DNA of 64,000 bases from Elymus sibiricus (taxonomy: Eukaryota; Streptophyta; Magnoliopsida; Poales; Poaceae), in NCBI GenBank assembly GCA_039707655.1, contig CM077664.1, positions 124,594,485-124,658,484 on the forward strand, given 5' to 3'. The translations under genes were made by a program, and so were the position numbers. Each line of letters opens with the position of its first letter. The stretch's first letter is position 1. Of this stretch, positions 20,700 through 31,149 are shown one piece after another. Below the pieces are notes generated by a model. That model saw nothing but the letters and a program-made list of their open reading frames with translations. It ran no database searches and had not been told where the DNA came from.

Positions 20700-21284
20700 G
20701 TTCTGCAGGCCATTACACTGCACACGGTTTGCGAAAGCAAAACGTCTGTGATAAACGTCAAGATCAGACACGTTTCTCAGATCAGTACGTGTGCGATGAA
20801 ACTCTACTGCACACACGATCAAACAAGAAAAAATGTGTGAGATTAACAACAACAGCGCACACAGTTCCTTCTTAATAAATGTTTGTGAAAGTCACCTTAT
20901 CACACACGCTAGGCAATTATGAACTGTTTATGATGTCGTGTGCATCGTAAATGTTTGCTCATAGAAGAACGCGTGCGATAGGCCTTCATCCGACACGGGT
21001 AATATGGATGAATCGTTTGGGACATTTTATACATCTCAAACGTTTATGTACAGACAACTATGTGGGATATATTCAAGCTTCGCATACGGTGTACAATCAT
21101 GAATTTTTTGTGATGGGGCGAGCATCATAAACATTGCACCGCAGAATACCGAGTGTGATGGTAACGCCAGCACACACGAGTAGCAAGGACGGAGCGTTTG
21201 GGAAAGATGCAGGCATCACATACGCTTAGTTCTGTGAAACGTATGCCTGCGTGCTCCCTATCGCGATGGTTTCTGGGTCGTGTG
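20700..21284. repeat. subterminal-motif region of the candidate DNA transposon
   Basis: About 500 bp are dominated by CACACG, TGTGCGAT and AACGTTTG-type motifs in both orientations (for example 20718, 20772, 20795, 20811, 20860, 20903, 20972 and 21172). No coding frame is credible here. The region stops where the Gypsy-2 LTR begins. Confidence 0.5.
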
Positions 21285-21814
21285 TGTCGTGGTTTTGACA
21301 CGGCAGATGCCCTTGTGAAAGGACTTGGAGATGAGGCCATCGCACAAGTGTGGAAGCTCAACGGGGTTGATCGGGAATGGGAAAATGCCGGGTTACCCAG
21401 GTTCAGCCCCTCACGGTGGAGGTAAAAGCCTACGTCCTGCTTGATTATATTGCTGTGGTTCTCGATTACAAGGATGCAGATTTGCTAACCTAGCTTTCGA
21501 GAGATTGCAACTTAGTCTTTTCGCCTAGGTGCTCCCCTTTATATACACAGGTGGAACCCTAGATTTACATGAGAGTCCGGGTCGTGGCTCCGCCCCGTCT
21601 CCTACTCTAAGTCTACTTGATCTCCAAGGCAACCCTAAAACCAAGCATCTTCTTCTTGAGCCAGCCCATTACCTGAGCCGGCCTTTCCTGTTAGGCCTCC
21701 ATCAAGCCGGCCCGCCAAGAGTCCTTTAGCCCTGAAGTGAGATGACCCGCTGAGCCTGCTCTATGGCCGGGTTATCACCCTGCCGGGTCTATATGCTGGT
21801 AAATATCCCCAACA
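21285..21814 (-). repeat. 3' LTR of Gypsy-2
   Basis: On the minus strand the LTR begins TGTTGGGGATATTTACC and ends AAAACCACGACA; its length is 530 bp. A core promoter TATATAAA is at 21545-21538 (minus). Directly before it on the minus strand is the purine-rich AACTGAGGGCTAA, the polypurine tract (21815-21827). The left flank is the subterminal-motif DNA of the candidate transposon. Confidence 0.7.
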
Positions 21815-21827
21815 TTAGCCCTCAGTT

Positions 21828-22820
21828 TGACTTGAATTCATTCATGTTAAACTTCACCCTAAAAGACATAATTATTAATAAAACATTATCCAATTGCTTC
21901 TCAAGCCGGCTTGTTGGATCACCGGTTCATTCTTCTGCCTTCAGACTTGGCATTTTCAATGATTTTGTCTTGTGATATCACATCCTGCTTCCGCAAAATC
22001 CGGGATGACGTCACTAGAATCTGTGAATAGATTTGTATTGCCTTGGCAGGCGTGAAAATCGAGGAGCCCTTTTAGCCACTGTTTACTGTGTTGCCTAGGA
22101 TTTCGTGCACGCCGTTTGGGGGTCCAGCGGTGCCCATAAGTAGGTCGCGCCTGCTCCGCTGCCTTCCTCATTGCTCTTCTTCCTCCTCTAAACCTCCGAC
22201 GCCCTCGCGCCCGCTCGAGCTCGCCGTCGCAGCGGTGTTCCAGCGCCACCCGAGTCTTTCTTTCGCCGCCGGAGCTCACCTGGACGCCTTCGCCGCACCC
22301 GAAGACCGCCAAGTTTCTTCATCAGATTTGTAAGCATTCTTCTCCCCACTACTATTTCATCACTGTTCCTTCTGCATTCGTCGCCATGAGCGTGGTAGAT
22401 CCAAAAGCATTGGTCCCTCTCATTTTTCTTAGTTCGTACGGTCGCTCCACAATCCCTTCCTCACTGGTAGATTTGTTGTTCCGCCGTAGACAGATCCACT
22501 GCATAACCTCTCACAGTACGAGGAACACACTTAGCCTTTATTTCTTCATTTTTACATATTTTGTAGATCCGTAAAATTTTCTTATTTCATATAAACCTGT
22601 TTGCGGACTCGTAGCCCAGACCCTGCCTCAACACTTGTAAAAATCTGTGGCATGTATGTTCCGGCTTATCCTTGCTAGCAATCTTGACCCGGAATTTATC
22701 TGTATCCTCCTTTGTAACCCGACCAAATTTCTCAGTTGCCGGCTCGTTGTATTATTCATACTTCATTAAAAACTTATATTGCTGGCTTATGACATCTTCT
22801 CTCTCATAGCAGCTAAAACA
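21828..22820 (+). promoter_or_regulatory. leader and presumed promoter of the Gypsy-2 antisense gene
   Basis: About 1 kb separates the polypurine tract from the antisense gene. Its middle (22080-22330) is GC-rich and pyrimidine-rich like a grass 5' leader (CTTCTTCCTCCTCTAAACC) and ends in a donor-like ATTTGTAAGC at 22326. AT-rich DNA follows up to the ATG at 22821. This suggests a promoter on the plus strand independent of the LTR, with a leader intron. Confidence 0.35.
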
Positions 22821-25800
22821 ATGCCTCCCAAGCCCAAGATCGCCAACTGGGCTAAGTCCAGCATGTCTGAACTGAGCTTGCAGACCCTGGTAGATTCTGG
22901 GTAGTTGCCGACTAAGGAGGAAATTTCATGGCGAGCTCCTGACGAAGAGATCCACCCCAACCTGGCCAGAATGAGATCGTCATATTCGCTGACCATGTTT
23001 CAAGGGGTTTTCGTCCTCCCGGCTCGAAGGTTTTCAGAGATGTATTGCACTTCTTCAACATCAGGTCCTAAGACTTGGCTCCCAATTCTATCTTCCACTT
23101 GTGCCAATTTCAAGTCTTCTGCGAGGTGTATCTGCAGCGCGACCGTCTCTTAGCTTGTTCCGGGAATTCTTCTATTTGAACCGCCAAACAGAGCACAAGG
23201 ACGGTCCAAGCATTGAACTCGGTGAAATTTCTATCCAACACCGAAAGAACATTGTCTTCCCCAACGCCAAGCCGGCCAGCCATCCGAAGGGGTGGCACAG
23301 AACCTAGTTTTACTGCAAAGACACCTCCCCCAAAGGCCAGAACCCATTGCCGGGTTACTGGGCAACCCGGCTTGCCAATACAGCCTTCCCGGGTCTTGCT
23401 CCCAGAGAGGAAAGAGAGAATCTGGAGCCCTTGTATCCAAAGATGAACACGTTGATTGCTCACAGCCTCACCGGTGTCGACTTGACCCGGACTTGCGTCG
23501 AGTGGCGAATTCAGCTGCTGAGCTCCAGAACCCGGCTCATGCACACCTACACCGGCCATCATGAAGACCCACTTCGGTTCAGCCGGGTTAACCTGAAGGA
23601 AAAAGATGTCCTAAAATTTGCCCAGAAGCTACTTGGCGAAACAAAGGACGATATTAAGCTTGTGGGGCTCACCCCCTTCAGTGCCAACAAGCCGGCTCCT
23701 GCGGTAAGCCGTCTCCGTCATTTTGCATCTTGTCAACACCGCGTTTTCCTTATCATTTCATCAATCCGTCCTGGTACAGGAAAACGATGACTGGTGGCGG
23801 GTCGAGCTTCAAGACCCTACTCCTCCTCGAGATGACGATGAAGAGGAGTCAGATAATGAAGAAGACAATGAGGTAGAACTTGACTCCCTTGGTTGCCTTT
23901 TTAATCAGCTTGCTGATGCCGACTCTTCACAGGAAGAAGCTGAGATCAGCCACACTGTCGAGCAGAGGTAACTTTGATTTCTTCAGACTCTGACTCCCCC
24001 AAACCTGTTCGAAAGAAAACCCAGGCTGTCGTCCGCAAAATTCGAAGAAAACCTCGGGTTGCCGTCTGTAAAGTCCCTTTTTCACATCAAGACGCTCATT
24101 TGGATCCCTAATTTGTTTTGAAGAAAAGACAGCAAGCCGGAACCTCCAAAAGGAAGACTCGGAGTAGTGAAGGCAAGTTGAGTGGCGAGCTTCCATATGA
24201 GCCGCCATCCTGTAGAGCACGGGCAGAGGTGCTTCTTAGTCCAACTCCCTCTTTTCCTCTAGCTGGTCGTTTCAAGGAACCCTTACATTTAAATGACTCG
24301 GCCTATCAGACGTCCCCCTCTTCAGATGAATCAGGCGCTACTTAGGCACCGGCTTTCAACATCAACCTGGGGTAAGCACATTGATTATTCCTGTGTCACC
24401 CAACGGCTCTTTACCTTGTAACCTTTTATAACTGAATTAACTCTTTGCTTCTTGTATAGTGCCAAGGCCATCAAGAAAAATACCACCGCCGTGGCCGGGT
24501 CATCTAACCCGGTTATTCAAACGGGCCCTCAGGAAGAAACGGAGGCCCCCTTGGTCATTCAGGATGAGCCGGCGTTCCCGAACAGTCCGCCACCTCAAGA
24601 TACTGCAAGCCCGGCACGCGCTTCCTCTCCTGCTGTTCAGGAGAGGGAAATTTTAACTGATCAACCCGAACAGCAGCCCGCGGCCCCGGCTCAAGAGGAG
24701 GTGGTGGTGATGGATAAACAGCAAACTACTCCGCCTGAGACCTCTACTGCTCTCGCCAAAGTTCCTGCCCGGGCTGAGCCGTCCGTGAAGAACAAGGGGA
24801 AGGCGGCTCTTGACTTCTCCGCTTTTGAAGACCAAGACGCCAATGCCCTTCACCAAGCTGTGCTGACCCGACTGTCTGAAAGCCAGGACACAAAAATTGT
24901 GATGATATCTTCCTTGAAGCAGAAATTCGAGGTAATTGTGCCTTCTGCCATGAACCATATATATATATGTAGCCCCCAAGGGCCGGGTCATTATGAAATG
25001 TTGACCCGGGACTTCCAAACTTTATCTCGCATGCATAACCTCAGTTGGCACCCCCAAAGGCCGGCTCGTCATATCCTGATGGGCGGGTCTCCATATCTAA
25101 TAAGATCAAATCATGCATTAGTCCCCAAGTGCCATGTAGAATGCCTGCATCTGCATGGAACTTGCTTGTTTACTTTTTGAGAAGCGCTGAAACCCGTAGC
25201 CCCCATGGGCCGGGTCGACCGGAACGGCGGCTCGGGACATGTTTAGACAATGTATAACTGAGGCTGCTTTGCAGGACATGCTGAACTTGGTGGAGGCTCA
25301 AGCTTCCTTCTTCCGAAAGGAAGCAAGGAAGGAGAAGAAACTACGCCAAGAAGTTGAGAAGGCATCTGTAGAAGCCAACAAATCTCTGCTCGTGGTGAGG
25401 AGCACTTTGGAAGAAACCGAAGCAGCAAGAGCCGCCCTAGCCGCGCGTGCTGAAGAGGCCGAGGACAAACTTGAGCTGGTAACTCAAGAGCTGGTCACTC
25501 TAAAGGACCAGATCACAGCCATGTGCCGGGCCATCTTTGGTAAGTAAAACAGACCACCATGCGCCAATTATCCCAACTTGAATATGCTAAGCCAGCTTTA
25601 CTGATCGTGTGTACTTATTTTTGCAGGCTGGAAGAATCAAACTCTTGTGCAGCAACCACTGGTGAAATTGAAGGCGGTGTATACCTTTGTGGAGCAGCTG
25701 TACATAGGAGGCTCCCGATGCATAATGGCCACAAAAAATACCACAACGCCGCCACAGTTGATTGCTGACATGTTGAAGGAACTGTCTATTGTGCCCAAGT

Positions 25801-26291
25801 GGTTTGATGATTGAAAAAAGGCGGCTTGCCATACTGGGGCTCTAACAGTGCTTGCTGGAGCCAAGGCATATGTGCCAGAACTCGATCTGGCTCAGATTGT
25901 GGGCGGGTATCCGGAGTTCAATGTGGACGACTCGCCTTTTACCAAGAAAGACTTCCAACGCTGTATAAAAGAAACCCGGGTTGCAGCCACCGAGATTGCA
26001 GAAGAGGCAGATCTGACCAAGTACCAGGCGGGTTACTCAAAGGAGAATGAGTGGATGGAGCCACCGAATCATGAGCCGGTTTCCCTAACCCGAATGCGTA
26101 AGCCATCTTTCGCTCCTGAAGTCGACCCTTCCTCTGTGATAACAGCCGATGCCATATTTGAAGCATTGCACTCAATCCAGTGGTCGACCGGCGAATCAAG
26201 TCAGGAGGAGACGGAGGATGACGACGGCTGTGAAGAGCCGGCACATGGTGCTTCGTCGGGTGCTGGCGCCAGTTCTAACCCAGCGACATAA
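22821..26291 (+). pseudogene. antisense extra gene (aORF) of Gypsy-2, gypsy-type transposon domain
   Basis: ATG at 22821 opens a Lys/Ser-rich start, then TAG at 22902-22904 and a frameshift near 23000-23150 break the conserved domain. The later part is clear: LFREFFYLNRQTEHKDGPS, WFYCKD-type text and EWRIQLLSSRTRLMHTYTGH. Exon 1 ends at a GTAAGC donor (23704), exon 2 starts at 23780 after TACAG and is acidic; further exons lie at about 24462-24930, 25275-25540 and 25628-26291, with donors GTAATT and GTAAGT and acceptors TTGCAG. The 25275-25540 exon is a strong coiled coil (RKEARKEKKLRQEVEKASVE). The protein ends at TAA 26289-26291. The middle and C-terminal architecture parallels the Gypsy-1 and Gypsy-3 genes. 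Its role is unknown. Confidence 0.65.
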
Positions 26292-27046
26292 AACACCGGC
26301 TTGTCCTCTTGTAGTTTGAACTGTGAAAACCTTTGCCGTGGTCGCAGCCGACGGGTGGCTTGTAATAGCGTAGTGTCAAACACTTGTTGCTGATGCCAGT
26401 GCCATCATGTACTGTGCTACTATTTCCTGTACAAATACTTTTGTGGATGCCTTGTTATTGTGAATCCTGTTTTTGGCCTTGAGAGCCAACTTTTTCAATG
26501 AGAGTGATTCTGCTGCAATAATAACAATTGCATATAACAATAATTGTGATTGATGAAGTCACATAAAGAACTAGCAACGTTGTTACTATTTGTAATGAAT
26601 CAGGAATACCAAACTTGACTAAGGTATATGCATGTATGCAGAGATGAGATGAATGCAGAAAAAAGAACATAACTGCAACAAGCCGGTTTTTGTAAAACCC
26701 AACTTGAAAGACCGGCTTATAAAGCTCAAGTCTGAATTTGCTTTCATGAAGCTGGTGCTTTGGCCTGTTGGTTTATCCTCGCTTTCTGAAAGCCGGCTCT
26801 CGCGCAACCAATCGAACGTTTTAACTCTGATGAATTCAGGGTCACCTATGTGATTGACTCATCAGACGTACGCCAGGTCGCTTTTTAGGGAGTAGCATCT
26901 TGCTAACAGGCAGGTTTAACCAACTTTGTGGCATCTCGCTGGGTTAAAGGGTTTTGTAAGCTAAACTCAATTGAGTTGGAAGCCCCCAAGTAACCAAGAT
27001 CAACAAATAAAGATCCAACACACAATTTCGAGGTGAAACAACACTT
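26292..27046. other. spacer between the convergent aORF and gag-pol ends of Gypsy-2
   Basis: The two genes face each other tail to tail, so this 755-bp spacer should hold both 3' ends. It is AT-rich (AACAATAATTGTGATTGATG and neighbours) after 26440. I see no reading frame or repeat of note. Confidence 0.5.
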
Positions 27047-28419
27047 TTACACAGTGCTGCCGGTCTTTATTTTATTTGATCGAAAATAGGTATATACATG
27101 ATAAAAGGTATGTACAAAGATGTGACCTAGTCGATGACAGGTGTAGTATGGTTGGAGCTGGGCAATGTTCCAGGGCCGGCTTGTTTCCTCCTCAGAGGCA
27201 CGTGATTTATCTGCCTCACATATGTCAATCAGGTAATATGACCCGTTGTGGAGATTCTTGCTGACCACAAAGGGCCCTTCCCAAGGTGGTGAAAGCTCAT
27301 GCATGTCTGTCTAGTCTTGTATCAGATAGAGCACTAAGTCACCTTCCTAAAAAGTATGGCTTCGAACTCTATGGCTGTGATAGCGACGTAGGTCTTGTTG
27401 ATAAATTGCTGATCTGGGCGCGGCAAGTTCGCGTTCTTCTTCCAGGGCATCGAGAGCGTCTTCTCGAGCTTGCTCATTATCAGACTCCACATAAGCCGCC
27501 ACTCAAGGGGAGTCATGACGAATATCACTTGGAAGTACAGCTTCTGCACCATAAACCAGGAAAAACGGCGTATAGCCTGTTGACCTGTTGGGACTAGTCC
27601 GTATGCTCCAAAGTATTGCAGGTAATTCTTCTTCCCAGCAACCCGGCGTGCATTGCAAAGGCACCATGAGCCGGGGTTTGATACCGCGCAGCAATTCCTG
27701 ATTTGCTCTCGTTGCCTGCCCATTAGACTGAGGATGAGCAACCGATGTTAAATCAAGCCGGATATGCTCCTGTTGACAGAACTGCTTCATGACCCCCTTG
27801 GAAAGATTGGTGCCATTGTCTGTAATTATACTGTGCGGATAGCCAAAATGAAATATCAGCTTTTTCAGAAACTTGATGGTTGTAGCAGCATTACAACGGC
27901 TGACCGGCTCCGCCTCTACCAACTTGGTAAATTTATCCACAGCCACCAATAGGTGTGTATGCTTGTTCTTAGAACGTTTGAAGGGTCCAACCATGTCAAG
28001 CCCCCAGACCGCAAAGGGCCAAGTTATCGGGATCATCCTCAACTCTTGAGCCGACACATGAGCCTGGCAAGCATATTTCTGGCAACCATCACACTTACAT
28101 ACAATGTCTTCTGCGTCAGCATGAGCTGTGAGCCAGTAAAACCCGTGCTGAAAAGCCTTTGCCACAAGTGATCGTGATCCAGCGTGGTGACCACAATCGC
28201 CAGAGTGAATCTCATTGAGAATAGCATGGCCCTCCTCTGGTGAAACACAACGCTGAAAGACACCAGTGACACTGCGCCGATGCAACTCACCGTTGACGAT
28301 AGTCATAGCCTTAGATCGTCTGATGATCGGTCGTGCAAGGATTTCCTCTATTGGTAGTTCTCCCCGGCTTAAATAAGCCAAGTAGGGGACCGTCCAATCA
28401 GGTACAGCGTGGACAGCAG
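27047..28419 (-). pseudogene. Gypsy-2 integrase
   Basis: The region encodes the zinc-binding N-terminus (H-H near 28190, CKCDGCQK at about 28110), then the catalytic core: D in WGLDMVGPFK (~28000), D in IITDNGTNL (~27815) and E in ATRANQELLRG (~27700). The C-terminus carries the LSPPWEGPFVV and AQLQPYY motifs of the plant gypsy integrase tail. The frame is the same as gag, protease and RT. In-frame nonsense codons lie at about 27500 (TGA), 27350 (TAG) and 27314 (TAG). It would insert the cDNA into the genome; this copy cannot be translated through. Confidence 0.7.
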
Positions 28420-30340
28420 CCACTAGAGCCGCCTCCGGGTCAGGAATAGCCAAGTCCTCCTCTGTTGGTAACTTGACAGACGTGTTGTGTAAAACGTCCA
28501 GGAAAACATTGGGTGGCACCGGCTTGCGCTGAGAACCCAATCGAGAGAGTGCATCTGCCGCCTTGTTTTGCCGGCGATCAATATGATCGACTTGATAACC
28601 TTTGAAGTGCCCAGCAATGTTGGTGACCGCGTGCCGATAAGCCACCATAAGGGGATCCTTGGAATCCCATGTACCAGAAACTTGTTGGGCCACCAAGTCT
28701 GAGTCGCCCAGACACCTAACCCGGCTCAGGTTCATCTCCTTGGCTATCTGAAGCCCATGAAGTAAGGCCTCATATTCTACTGCATTGTTTGTACAGGGGA
28801 ACATGAGTCTTAAAACATAACAGAACTTATCTCTTCGTGGGGAAGTAATCACAACTCCAGCCCCCGAGCCTTCAAGCTACCTTGAGCCGTCAAAGTGGAT
28901 GGACCAGTATGTTGTGTCGGGCTTCTCTTCGGGAGACTGTAATTCTGTCCAATCATTAATGAAATCCACCAATGCCTGAGATTTGATTGCCGTGCGGGGC
29001 ACATATTTGAGATGATGCGGACCGAGCTCGATGGCCCACTTGGCAACCCGGCCTGTGGCCTCTCGGTTCTGGATTATATCCCCAAGAGGTGCTGAGCTGA
29101 CCATAGTGATTGGATGTTCGTGGAAGTAATGCTTTAGCTTGCAGCTAGCCATAAATACTCCGTAGACCAGTTTCTGCCAATGTGGATATCGCTGCTTGGA
29201 CTCGGTTAACACCTCACTGATATAATACACGGGGTGCTGAACTGGATATTCCTTGCCATCCTCTTTGTGCTCTACAACGACTGCCACGCTTACAGCCTTG
29301 TTATTAGCAGCAATATATAGCAACATTGGCTCCTTCTCGCGAGGGGCAGCAAGGACCGGCGGCTCAGACAACTGCTTCTTGAGGGCCTCAAAAACCTGAT
29401 CTGCAGCGTCACTCCAGACAAAGTGATCTGATTTCCTAAGCAATTGATACAATGGAATTGCCTTCTCTCCAAGCCAGCTGATGAACCGGTTCAGCGCCTC
29501 AACCCGCCCAGCCAGCTTCTGCACGGCATTTAGATTGGCCGGCTTAGCCAGGGTTGTGATTGCTTTGATTTTTTCTGGGTTAGCTTCAATGCCACGCTCA
29601 GAAACAAGAAATCCCAGAAGCTTTCCTGCAGGGACACCAAAAACACACTTCTCCGGGTTGAGCTTCATCTGGTAGACACGGAGATTGTCAAATGTTTCCT
29701 TGAGATCCTTGAGTAGGGTTTCCTTTTTTCGGGACTTAACCACAATATCATCAACATAAGCATGGATGTTCCGCCCGATCTGTTTGTGAAAGCAGCTTTG
29801 GACACAACGCTGGTAAGTCACCTGTGCACACTTCAGCCCAAACGGCATGGTTGTATAGCAGAAAGCTCCAAAGGGTGTGATGAAAGCCGTCTTTTCCTGG
29901 TCTTCCAGTTTCATTTTGATCTGATGATAACCAGAGTAAGCATCTAGGAAGCATAAACACTCACAACCCGCCGTAGCGTCGATGATCTAGTCAATACGGG
30001 GCAAGGCAGAGGGGTCACTAGGACAAGCCTTATTTAGATCTGTGTAATCAACACACATCCGCCAAGTCCCGTTTTTCTTTAGAACAAGTACCGGGTTGGC
30101 CAGCCATTCAGGATGGAAGACTCCAACGATGAACCCGGCAGCTAGGAGCCGGGCCACTTCTTCACCAATAGCTTTCCGCCTTTCCTCATTAAAGCGACGG
30201 AGATGCTGGCGAACCGGTTTAAACTTAGGATACACATTAAGGGAGTGCTTAGCGAGTTCTCTCGGTACACCTGGCATGTCAGAAGGCTTCCATGCAAAGA
30301 TGTCCCGGTTCTCACGGATGAAGTCGATGAGCGCACTTTC
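28420..30340 (-). pseudogene. Gypsy-2 reverse transcriptase with two RNase H domains
   Basis: RT starts near 30280 (MPGVPRELAKHSLNVYPKFK) and has the catalytic YVDD at 29758-29747, intact, followed by LNPEKCVFGVPAGKLLGFLV. The first RNase H (~29000-29400, LLYIAANNKAVSVAVVVEHK) looks degenerate. The second, with FDGSR, AVEYEALLHGL, GDSDLVAQQ and KAADALSRLGS, carries the acidic residues and is the archaeal-like copy typical of Tat elements. Nonsense codons interrupt the frame near 29986 (TAG, before IIDATAG) and 28877 (TAG, right after FDGSR). Confidence 0.75.
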
Positions 30341-31149
30341 CTATTTGGGATCCATATTGGGCCCTATGGTGAACTGCTTGGATGAATTGCCCGGGGTGAA
30401 CTCAACTTGCTTTGTGTCTCTAGCCGACTTAAACTTGAGCAAAGGGTCAGACTCCGTCGTGGGCTTCTTCAGGGAGGTCCTGTCGGACGGGTCAACGTTG
30501 TCCTTATAATACTGCAATTCTTCTACAGCGCAAGCCGTCTCGGCATATGCTGCATCTCCTTCTTCGCACTCGAGGGCAATCTTCCGGTTGCCGTCAACTG
30601 TGATGGTTCCCCTTGGTCTTGGCATCTTCATTTTCAGGTAAACATAGCACGGCCGTGCCATGAATCGCGCATAAGCCGGCCGGCCAAATAAAATGTGGTA
30701 TGGGCTTTTAAGCTTAACCACCTCAAAGGACAGAAACTCAGAACGCCAGTTATCCTCTGAGCCGAAGGCCACCTCGAGGGATATTCTTCCCATGGGATAA
30801 GCTGACTTGCCAAGAATGATGCCATGAAAAACTGTAGAGGATGGAGCCAACTGCTTATCAGACAGATTCATCTGCCTGAACGTGTCATAGTACAGAATAT
30901 TGATGCTGCTTCCTCCGTCCATGAGCACCTTCGTCAACGTATAACCGCCAACCTGCGGTGCTACCACCAAGGCTAAATGCCCGGGATGATCAAGGAGGAC
31001 GGGATGATCCGCCCTACTCCAGGTGACTGGCTGTTCAGACCAATTGAGGTAATAAGGGGTTGCCGGCTCAACCGTGTGGGCGGCTCGTCATTGCACCTTT
31101 CGATCTCGTTTGTAGGTGCTGGTGGTGAAAACATGATACTGCCCACTAT
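30341..31149 (-). pseudogene. Gypsy-2 aspartic protease region
   Basis: The motif VLMDGGSSINILYYDTFRQM (about 30915) is the DGGSS variant of the DTG active site usual in Tat elements, followed by a FGRPAYARFMA flap-type block. The frame ends at TAG 30341-30343 before the RT; a TGA interrupts near 31088. It would cut the Gag-Pol polyprotein. Confidence 0.65.

Larger units (their letters stand above)
15840..21284. mobile_element. candidate non-autonomous DNA transposon with CGTGTGCGAT-type subterminal motifs
   Basis: Short motifs of the form (C)GTGTGYGAT or its complement recur at both flanks: near 15906, 17620, 17762 and 17881 on the left and many times over 20700-21190 on the right (CACACGGTTTGCGA, ACGTGTGCGATGA, CACACACGATC). 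Between them lie a ~375-bp tandem array and a broken B3-domain gene. Dense subterminal repeats in both orientations suit CACTA-like or related DNA transposons. I found no transposase and could not define terminal inverted repeats or a target duplication; the right end appears cut by the Gypsy-2 LTR at 21285. The limits are therefore provisional. Confidence 0.35.
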
